Made by a program: the position numbers and the translations under genes. From Pyropia haitanensis (Eukaryota > Rhodophyta > Bangiophyceae > Bangiales > Bangiaceae), in assembly GCA_008729055.1 (NCBI GenBank), contig SDUX01000007.1, forward strand, positions 5,315,009-5,379,008: a DNA stretch of 64,000 bases. The letters run 5' to 3'. Below, piece by piece: positions 55,701 to 64,000 of the stretch; within the stretch, counting starts at the first letter, position 1; each line of letters opens with the position of its first letter. The notes beneath the pieces were generated by a model, which saw only the letters and a program-made list of their open reading frames with translations, was not told the DNA's origin and ran no database searches.

Positions 55701-57451
55701 CCTCCGGTGGCAGCAGCCGCCGCCTCTGCCTGTTGCCGCTTTCTTCGCCACGGTGTACAGCCCGCTGCGACGCTTCCTGACGCGTCAGTTGCTGCCTCGC
55801 GAGAAGACAATGGTCGGGCGGGCGCCGTCATCTCGTACATCATGGCCTCGTCGGCCTGCACGAGCGCCACCTGGAAGCCCCGAACAATCTCGAGTGTGAC
55901 GTACAGGGAGATGGGGATGAGTCCCGAGAAGGTGCAAAAAAAAGTGAAGACGCGCAGGACCGCCGCGCTCGACGGGCACTCCTCCCCGGGCTGCAACAGC
56001 AGGTACCACGCGTCGCGCTCCATAAACTTGAGACGACACGACCGCACCTGCGCAATCGTCAAGAAAATGACAATGATGATTTGCAGCGCGAGCGGCACAA
56101 AGTAGTGGATGTTGGTGGACCGCTCCAGCTGCGACCGCTTGATAGGCCGCGTCTTGTTGTTGCGCATCAGCTTGGTGTCCCGCCCCGTCGCGACCACCAC
56201 CGCCACCACCCACTCAGTGTTGCGAAGGGTGGAGCCGCGGATGAACAGCTGCTCCGGGCCGAGCGGCAGCGTCATGGACCCGTCGTCATGCACCGTGCAG
56301 TGTGCCATGGCAGGATCGTCCTCGTCTATCAGTGGGTTTTCCACCGTAATGCTGCCCGCAAAACGGTACAAGCGGTCGTTGGGGGGCTCACAAGTGATGG
56401 CGCCGGCGGCAGCCAGGGAGGCCTCGTCGCTCTCAAACCGCAGCGCCAGGTCAGGGAGTACCAGCTTGACCTTGAGGTTGGACTCCCCGTCCAGCTGCTT
56501 GGTCTCCACGTACGCCACCCCATCGTCGTCAGACGTAGCGAGCAGCACGAGGTCCGCGGGAAACGGCTGGTCCTTGAGCACCCGCACCATATCGCCAACG
56601 CGCACATCGGCCCAGGTGCACGAGCCAACACCCAACACATGCGCAGCGTCACGGTTGACTCGGCGGTCCTCTTTGTAGCGGCGGAGCTCCTCCAGCGCCT
56701 CGCGCACAGCCGCGATGGCGACCACGATGCCCACCGAGTAGAGGCTGGCGTACCGCCCTGCCGTATTGACGGGCGAGATGGAGTCAAACAGGTAGAGGAT
56801 GCCCACAAAGATAAAGTAGGCGTTGGAGAAGCGCGTCAGCTGCTCAAAGAGGAACGTCGGCACCGCCGACAGCCACGTATACTTGGTGGTGGACACGTAG
56901 TTCCGGGGGAAGCCCGCCCGCCGGTTGTCCTCCCGCGCGTTGAGCAGCACAACGCGCGGCAGCGCCGACGGCGGGACCGACGACGGTGGCAGCTGGCCGC
57001 CCGTCCAGCCATCGTTGCCAAGGTCGTCGGCTGACGGTGCTGCCTTGTCTCCGCCAGGACCGCCCGCACGGGGCAGCGCCGGCACGCGGGTGCGGATGGC
57101 GTCGCCCATCTGGCGGAGGCCCGTCGAGGCGACGGAGCTCCAGGCGGCCATGGACGAAAAGTCTGGGCTCGACGCGGACGGCGCTGGCCCCCTGCGGCGG
57201 CCGGTGCCGCCGCCACCACCACCGCCGCCGCCGCCGCCGCCTCGGCGACCATGGTCGCCTGCCGCGTGCGGGTCAGCCGTGGCGCCCCGCCTGCGCCCGC
57301 CGCCCGCGGCGGCGGCATCCCGCGCGCGGCCACGGGGCGGCAGCTCGGGGGAGCCAGAGAAGAGGGACTCGGCACGCTCGTCGTCGAGCATCGAAAAGGA
57401 CGGCTGCGGACCGCCAGGAGTGTGCGACGGCACCCATGGCGGCGATGCCAT
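51917..57451 (-). CDS. P4-type ATPase, phospholipid flippase
   Basis: Intronless; 1844 residues from the ATG at 57451. P4-ATPases move phospholipids from the outer/lumenal to the cytosolic leaflet in Golgi, endosome and plasma membrane, usually with a CDC50 partner. The first paired helices lie at about 199-255 (RFSNAYFIFVGILYLF). DGESNLK of the actuator domain is at about 319, PISLYVTLE (the P4-specific membrane motif) at about 512, phosphorylated Asp612 in DKTGTLT, TGDKLETALNIG at about 877 and GDGANDVG with D1000. After the last helices (about 1270) a 570-residue Gly/Ala/Pro/Arg-rich tail follows, far longer than in typical P4-ATPases (about 1100-1400 in all); it may be regulatory. The catalytic residues are all present, so activity is expected. 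The final codons precede GTGAGC, a good donor, so a short extra 3' exon cannot be excluded. Confidence 0.95.
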
Positions 57452-58223
57452 ACACCCAGACCCGACCCGCCACCAACGGGCGGGACGGTCAACCGGCGGG
57501 CGGTGGCGGCGACGGTGGCGACAACGGCCACGAGCGGTGTGGCGGCCAGCTCGGTACAGGCAAGGGTGGAGGGAAGCGGAATATGCTGGGGGGAACTCGC
57601 GTGGTGGTAGGCGACTACTGCGCGGTAGCGGGCGCGCCCACGCAGGCACACACGCCCGCCTCCCCCCCACACGTGGTTGGGTGGAAAAACGGGGCACAAG
57701 CACCGCCGTCACTCAATCGTCACGCGGGGATGTGTGGGCGGGGGAGCTCGAGCGGTAGTGACGCCAGACGCACCTGCCGCAGCATCTGCTGCCGCACGAC
57801 CTGCGCGACCACCAGATTCCCCACGCTCACGGCGCGGCACCCGCCCGGAAGAGCGCCAGCCACGCGGGAGGAACAAAGCAGCCCGGGAATCCTTGCTCAA
57901 GGCGGCAAACGCCAGCGGTGTCCACTCCCCCCCCCCCCCGCCGCCCTCCAAGGACGGGTGCGGCCAAGCCAGGCGCGGCAACGTCGGGGCGGCCAATCTC
58001 ACCCGCCGCGGTTGCCCGCTGCCGCCGATGCCGACCGGGGGCTCAACCTCCCGCGTGCAATCCCCATACGGGAGGGGCGGGGGGGGCACGGCGTCCGATA
58101 GTCTAGGGAAGAGGGGCAGGCCCAAAAGACAGGGCAGACACGCATGGTGCAGCGTACAGGCCGGCCCGTGGGGATGAGGCTACCATCACGTGGGGCCGCG
58201 ACATCCCGACGACGGGCAGGATG

Positions 58224-58260
<37 letters not shown>

Positions 58261-60230
58261 AGAGCGCCTTGGTGGCGGTCGGGGAAAAATTACGAGCCCG
58301 TACACATCTTGGGCGGCGCGGCGACAGCCTCCGTCTCGACGACCAAAAGGCCTGCGGTGGAGGGACGGCAGCCGCAGGGGCGGGGAAGCCTGGTGACCGC
58401 AGCAGTCACCGCGGGATGGGGAGATGACGAGGCGACGGAGGCGCCGCGAGGCTGGCTGGTCACCGGGGCTGAGCCACCTGGACGAAATTCGTTCGTTGGC
58501 AGTAGCGACGGCCAGATTCACCGTCGCGCCAGACAATGCCATCGTCAAGTACAGCTGCTGGAACGGCCCGCATCCTTGCTTACAGTCGTACAGGTCTGCT
58601 GCCTCACGGTGGGTACCCCTCGCGCCACGACGAGTACGAGTGTCTTCCTTCAGACGTACGCCCGACACAACAGTCCATCATTCCTACTCTGCAGCTCGCT
58701 TTGGGTGGGCAGCTTTGCGTCGTTTGGGAGGGAAAGCGAGCGAACGAGACACACTGTGTAGCGACCGGTGTAGGAGCCAGGCCGCGCGGCCGTGTGCTGG
58801 TTGGGTCACCGTGCGCCCACCACCCAGGAGCGCTCAGGGCCAGACGTGCTCCACAAGGGATCGGCTGGTACCCAGGCGGAGGCTCTCCCCATGGCAGTGG
58901 GGAACTTTTTCGCCAGCCGGCAAACGGCGGCTGCAACAGCCGCGGAGGGTGCAGGCCGCCGCTGGCGAGCGCCAGGGCGGCGGCCAACAACCCGCGTGGG
59001 CGGCGCCAGCGCCTGGCCCCACCGCCCGCGGCGGCGGCCGCCCAAAGAGGCGGGCGGCGCGTGCAGCCGGCACGCCAGCCGACAAGGCCAACCGCTCCGA
59101 CGAGGGGTGTGTGCCGAGGAGGAGGACGTCGGCAACGGCACGGGGCGGCCGCCCAGGGCGGACCGCCAGAGAAGAGGCCACGCGCGTCGGACGCGGCGTC
59201 GACAAGGGCCCATGCGCCACGCGCGCGCGCGCGTGGTGGTCAAAGTCCGCTCTGAGCAGGCCAAAGGTGCGCCCCTACGGAGCGGGGCGTCCCTGCAGAG
59301 GAGCTCCCTCACCGCCGCGTCGCTCAGGGAGCAGCTGCTGCGGCAGCGGCGGCAGCCCGACGCTCACCCCCGCCGGCTCGTCTCTCGGCCAACGGCGCGT
59401 GACGAGCGCCCCTCTACGTGCGCTTGGTGTTGTTTCCTAGCAATGCCTAGCAACAGGGGAGCGGAAAAACAAGAAGACAGCGTCGCCCACCGGCGATGCG
59501 CGCGGGCTCGACAAGAAACCCGCAGCCTCAACGCCCGCGGCCGCCCCCAGCACTGCCAGCCCCCACCAGCGTCCGACGGGCGCGCGCGCGAGCCACGCAG
59601 CCGACCGACGGCCGGTGGGCAGCGGCCACCCCCCCCCCCTCCCCCCCACCCCCCACCGGCACGCGTCGGCCCGATGCCAACGCGGGCCACCCGCCGGCCG
59701 CCGCGGCCGCGCGCACACCACCCCGCCGCCAATGGCCGCGCCGCGGCGGCCGTGTCCGCGCGCCCCCCCGCCGCGGTCAACGCGGCGGCCGCCGCCGTCG
59801 CCGGTCCGCATGGGAGGGAGGGGGGGGAGAGGGGGGGGGGGGGGGGGGGGGGCGCGGGGGGCCGCCCCGCCCCGTGCCGCGGTGCTCCCCACCCCCCCTC
59901 CCCCCCCCCTGGCAGTCCCCGCCAGAACGGTTTGGTCCATCCACGCCACTCCCCAGCGTGACACGCCAGCGGCGCTACGACCCGCCGCGGCGGCCGCCAC
60001 CCCCGTTCCCCGTCCGTGCCACGGCACGGTTTTTTTCTTCCTTGCACTGGTGGGCGCCACCCACGCGCGCGCGACCGCACCCACCGCCACCGCGGGCAGA
60101 GGCGCGCCGCCGCCTCCACGACAGACGAGCTCCGTCGCTCCCCGCCCGCCGCTGCGGCCCGCGGTGGGAAAAAAAAAGAGAGAAAAAAACAACAACAAAA
60201 AAACGACAGCGGGTCCGCCCGCCGCGCGGC
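57452..60230. other. Spacer upstream of the flippase gene
   Basis: No gene recognised. It contains a GGC microsatellite at about 58228-58260 and a GC dinucleotide run at 59220-59233. Part next to 57451 should be the flippase promoter. Confidence 0.45.
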
Positions 60231-60494
60231 TCACAGCCCCGCCCGTGCGGCCGCGCGGCGTGCGCGCCCCACGTGGGCGGCCACGTTGGCCAGCCGACCC
60301 ACAGCGGCCAGCCGCGCCGCGGCCGCCGCGGCGTCCCCCCCCCCGCCCGGGGGGACCACCCCGTCTGCGTCGGCCGCCCAGCGGTCGCCCCCCATCGCGA
60401 GCACCTCCGCCGCCGCCCGCCCCGCCGCCGCCGCCGCGGCGGCCGCCGCGGCAGCCGCCGCCGCTACGGCGGCGGGTGATTCCGTCACGGCGGC

Positions 60495-60533
<39 letters not shown>

Positions 60534-60715
60534 CGGTGGCGACGGTGGGGGCGCCCGCCGCGGCGGCGGGACGGGAACGGTGGCGGCCAGGCGGGCGGCG
60601 GCGGCGGCGGCCTTGGCGGGGGGGGGGGCAGCGCGTCACCGCGGGTGTGGTCGACGGTGCACCAGGCGGGGCGGGAGGCGAGGGCGGCGGCCAGGTCGGG
60701 GGGGAGGGTGGCCAT
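60231..60715 (-). CDS. Small unknown protein, about 161 residues (frame broken at G11)
   Basis: The ATG at 60715 opens MATLPPDLAAALASRPAW then CTVDHTRGDAL, which reads like real protein. At G11 (60618-60628) the frame must change, after which a Pro/Ala-rich linker leads to AAEVLAMGGDRWAADADG and VGRLANVAAHVGRARRAAAR before the stop at 60231. The C-terminal part is a predicted amphipathic helix. No family is recognised. It lies in tandem on the same strand as the flippase and aminotransferase genes. The evidence is coding-like texture and an ATG with a good context (GGCCATTGG read in reverse), so this is a tentative call. Confidence 0.35.
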
Positions 60716-62372
60716 TGGGGGAGAGAGATGGGGGGGGGGGGGGGGGCGATGGAGAGCGACCGCGTGGCGGGGGCGGCGGGAAGGGGCTGGGGAGAAAGGA
60801 GGGGGGAGAGGGAAGGGGGGGAGAATGGAGGGGGGAAGAATGGAGGGGGGGAGAGGGAAGGGGGGGAGAATGGAGGGGGGAAGAATGGAGGGGGGGAGAG
60901 GGAAGGGGGGGAGAATGGAGGGGGGAAGAATGGAGGGGGGGAGAGGGAAGGGGGGGAGAATGGAGGGGGGAAGAATGGAGGGGGGGAGAGGGAAGGGGGG
61001 GAGAATGGAGGGGGGAAGAATGGAGGGGGGGAGAGTGGGGGAGGGGAGACTGGAGTGGGGGTGGGGGGGGGAAAGGGAGGGTGCGAGGAGGAGTGGTGGG
61101 GACGTGGGCGTCGAGCCAGCCTGCGGCAGAGCGCGGGGGGGTGGAGAGGGGACCGACGCCGGCGGCCACCGCGGCGGCCGTTTCGCCGTCGCTGGCGCCC
61201 GGCGCGCGCGAGAAATTTCAAATCCAACCCGCCGCGGCTGCCGCCGCGCGCCGACGCGCCGGCCGCGCCGGCGTGGGCGGCCGCCCGCGCGGCCGCGGCG
61301 GCCGCCGCCGGCCGCGCCAACGGTGTGACTGGCGGCGGCAGCGTCGCCGCGGCTGGCGACCCCGGTTGCTGCCCGGTATCTACGTGCCGTCCGCACCCCA
61401 GAGGCGCAACCGATGGACGGCCATGCGGTATCCGGTACCCGCGGGTCGGTTCCGTCGCGGGCGGACGACGACAGGCGCGTCGGTCGGTCGGTGGTGGCGT
61501 GTGGGTGGGTGCGGGGGGGGGTCGTCCCCCGCGTGGGGCATCCGCAACGGCCGCAGGGAGGGGAGGTGGGGGTGCGTCTGGGGCGGCGCGCTGTGGGGGG
61601 ACGGCCCGGGCGGCGCGGCGGCCGCCCGACCGTGGGGCCCCCCACACCCCGCCGCCCCCCCGCGGCGGTCCCTGCCAAACGCGCACGCGTCGCGTGCGGT
61701 CCGACCGCGGCACGCGGCGGCGGCGCCCCTGCTCCTTCCCCCGCCCCGCCGCCGGCTGCGGGGTGTACACCCGCCGCGTCGCGCCGCCGCGGCGGCCGCG
61801 GCAAGACCAACCAAACGTCCGTGCGGCGGCGCGGCGCGGCGCGGCGCCAACGTGCCCGCCGCCCCCGTTTTGTACGCGCCGCTCCGAACGGCACGGCAGG
61901 GCGGGCGCGCGCGGCCGCGCGGCGCGACCCCCCCTCCCCGCCCCACCCCTCCCCCCCCCGCCACCTTTTTCTCCCTCTCCGCGGGCGGAAAATGCACCGC
62001 CCCACGCGTGCCAACCCCGTCGCGCACATGCCCCGCCCCCCCCCCCGGGCTGCCGCGGGCCCAGCAGCGGCCGCCGACGCCACGCGCCGCCGCGCCCGGG
62101 CCAGTGCCGACGGCCGGAAAAAAAAAAAAAAAGCGCAGGCAGGCAGGCGTCCCCGCCGCGGGGGTACCACGCCGTCGTGGCGGGCGGCGGGCGCCGAGCC
62201 CCCCCGCTCCCCCTGGTGTCTGGGGAGGAGCCGCCACACCGCCGGCACGGCGCAGCGCGGCCGTGCCTCGGCCGCCGCCGCGGCCGCCAGAGCGGTCGTT
62301 GCGCGTGCGTGACACGGGCGGGGGGGGGGGGGGGGGGGGTCCGCCCCCCCCCGCCCCTTGCCGCGCGGCGGG
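60716..62372. other. GC-rich spacer with minisatellite and many homopolymers
   Basis: Begins with the polypurine minisatellite, then GC-rich DNA with many C and G runs and a 15-base A run at 62118-62132. Long frames exist on both strands but show only Arg/Pro/Gly texture; no gene is called. Confidence 0.45.
60799..61034. repeat. 45-bp polypurine minisatellite, about 5 copies
   Basis: Units of 45 bases made of G runs of six or seven separated by AGA, GAAT and GAGGGAA. One strand is all purine except for T in GAAT/ATGG. It starts about 85 bases upstream of the small minus-strand gene, which would see it as a C/T tract in its promoter or 5' leader. G-quadruplex or triplex formation is plausible. 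Confidence 0.85.
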
Positions 62373-63886
62373 TCAAACCCCCCCGCCGCCGCCGCCGCCA
62401 CGCGCCGGCGGCGGCGGCGGCTCACGCAGCAGGCGGAGCCCCCGGCGGAGCCGGCGGCCCGCCTCCTCGGCGCGGGCGGTCCCCCCACCCAGCTCGGCTA
62501 CCGCCGCAAACGCCACCCGCACCGTCCCCGGCGCGCCATACTCCCGCCCCGGACACACCAGCACCCGCGCGTCGGCGGCGAGCACGGCCACCGCCGCGTC
62601 TTCCGCGTCGGCCCAGGCGGGCGGGAGGGGCACGAGAAAAAAAAAGCCGCCCGCGGGGCGGGCGACGGGCGGCACCACGTCGCCGAGGCGGGCGGCCTCC
62701 CACAGCGCGTCCCGCGCGCGGGCCACCTCCCGCACCCGGTCGGGCACGTAGGTGGGCGGGAGGGCGCCGAGCAGGGTCGCGGCGAGTGCCTGCGCCGCGC
62801 GGCACGCGTGGGTGGCCTCCGCGTCCTGGACCGCCGCGAGCGGCGCGGTGAGGGCGGGCGGGTGGAGGGCGTAGCCGACGCGCCAGCCGGCCAGGCCGTA
62901 CGCCTTGGACAGCGTGTGCAGCGTGATAACGTTGGGCGCGACGAGCGGCGCCGCCCGCGGCTGGCCATCAAAGACAAACGCCTCGTACGCGGCGTCGAGG
63001 AGGAGCCACACGCCCGCGGCGGCGGCGGTGGCGGCCATGGCCGCCAGCGCCGCGTCGCCCACCACCGCGCCCGTCGGGTTGCCGGGGGACGTGACGACGA
63101 CCGCGGCGAGGCGGGGCGGCGGCGGCGTGCCCGCCGCGGCGGCGGCCGTCGCGGCCGCTGCCCGCGACGCGAGGTGCGCCTCGAGCGCCGCGACGGTGGG
63201 CACCCAGTCCTCCCGACGGTCCGCCCCCCTGGCCGCGCCCGACCCCGCCGGGATGGTCTCCAGCACGCACCCCGCGAGGCCCACCGCCGCCGCGTGCGAC
63301 GCGTAGTAGGGCGCGTACAGGGCGACCGCGTCGCCCGGGTCGGCAACGACGGTCAGGATGCACCAAAAGCCCGCGTTGGCCCCCGCCGTCACCGTCACGT
63401 CCCGGTCGGCGCCGGCGGCGGCGGCGCCGGCGGCGGCGAGTAGCGCCGACCGCAGCGGCGGCTCGCCCGCGATCGAGCCGTAGCTGCTGAGCGCGTCGAG
63501 CGCCGCGGCGGGCGGCAGGTGCTCCAGCGGGGGGCGGTGGTGTGGCCCGCCGGGACACAAGTTGATGACCGCCGAGCCGGGCGCGCAGTAGCGGGCGACG
63601 AGGGCGTCAATCATGGCGGGGGGGGCCCGCCGCACGCGGGCCGACAGGGGGGGGGCGCCCGCCGCCGCCGCCGCCGCCGCCTCCGAGGCGGGGGGGGGGG
63701 AGGCGCCGCGCGACCGCGCGCCGACAAGGGGAGGGTCGCCTTTGCCTCCCCGCGCGGCCGTGGGACCAGTCCAGCCGTCGCGGCGGGGGTGTCCCCGTTG
63801 AGGTTGGCCGCCGCGGCGGAGAGGTGGAGGGCGGCGTCGCGGCCATTGGCGGCGGCCACCCGCGGGGCGGCATCGTCGTGGACCAT
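62373..63886 (-). CDS. PLP-dependent class I/II aminotransferase (frame broken at G11)
   Basis: Fold-type I aminotransferase, which transfers an amino group via pyridoxal phosphate. In order: LSARVRRAPPAMIDALVARY (N-terminal arm), VINLCPGGP, SSYGSIAGEPPLRSAL, TVTAGANAGFW (phosphate-binding loop), the SPGNPTG signature, LLLDAAYEAF with the PLP-contacting Asp/Tyr, then LSKAYGLAGWRVG whose Lys (codon 62904-62906) forms the Schiff base, and GTVRVAFA with the substrate-carboxylate Arg near the end. All catalytic residues are present. The conserved arm lies upstream of the internal ATG at 63614, so the start must be further up; ATG 63886 fits if the frame changes at G11 (63690-63700), adding about 85 Ala-rich residues that could be a targeting sequence. 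Substrate cannot be told; it could also start beyond the window. Confidence 0.85.
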
Positions 63887-64000
63887 GGCGAGCGGCACGC
63901 GGGACCAGCGGCGGGTTGGCCGCTGGGGGGGGGAGGCAGGCCACGACGGCAGCCGCGTCCACGTACGCGCCAGGCGACGGGTGCCGCGTCCACGCCAGCG

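Noticed and set aside
59437..62376. 979-codon minus-strand frame
   Set aside because: Crosses the minisatellite and the small gene in another frame; composed of Arg/Pro/Gly runs from GC-rich DNA.

Overview
The window looks like nuclear DNA from a very GC-rich, fairly gene-sparse eukaryote. Genes are scattered on both strands with kilobase-scale spacers. Most large genes are single-exon, and the few introns I can place are short GT-AG introns with GTACGT donors. The proteins are padded with Gly, Ala and Pro runs. An RWP-RK transcription factor, a formin, TOM7, a P4-ATPase and a MAPK-fold protein together point to an alga. A bangiophyte red alga (Porphyra/Pyropia type) fits best, but this is inference from composition and gene content and no species is claimed.

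Layout. 0.4-5.4 kb (-): RWP-RK transcription factor with a huge Gly-rich C-terminus carrying a 108-bp coding minisatellite. 5.4-11.7 kb: spacer with small repeats. 11.7-13.9 kb (-): three-exon MAPK-like protein that looks like a pseudokinase. 16.5-18.9 kb (+): DAGK/YegS-like lipid kinase. 19.4-20.8 kb: two abutting non-autonomous transposons sharing a TTA target site. 23.7-26.7 kb (+): type II membrane glycosyltransferase-like protein. 27.4 kb (+): TOM7. 28.8-31.6 kb (-): formin with its polyproline tract after FH2. 32.9-34.0 kb: inverted-repeat element with AT-rich foldback ends and a GC-rich core. 37.7-43.6 kb (-): large single-pass receptor-like protein with IPT/TIG and REJ-like regions. 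45.6-47.9 kb (+): protein of about 40-residue degenerate repeats. 50.0-51.6 kb (+): low-complexity protein with an N-myristoylation start. 51.9-57.5 kb (-): P4-ATPase lipid flippase with a long disordered tail. 60.2-60.7 kb (-): small unknown gene next to a polypurine minisatellite. 62.4-63.9 kb (-): PLP-dependent class I/II aminotransferase.

The genes do not form an operon or one pathway. They are ordinary housekeeping, signalling, trafficking and surface functions. Several (flippase, formin, receptor, lipidated protein, membrane glycosyltransferase) concern the membrane and cortex, but no functional cluster is claimed.

A property cutting across the window: seven of the gene models stay open only if the reading frame changes by one base, and every change falls at a run of ten or more G or C. 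Those models are given as genes with the break stated. The breaks are either assembly errors in homopolymers or slippage-prone tracts.
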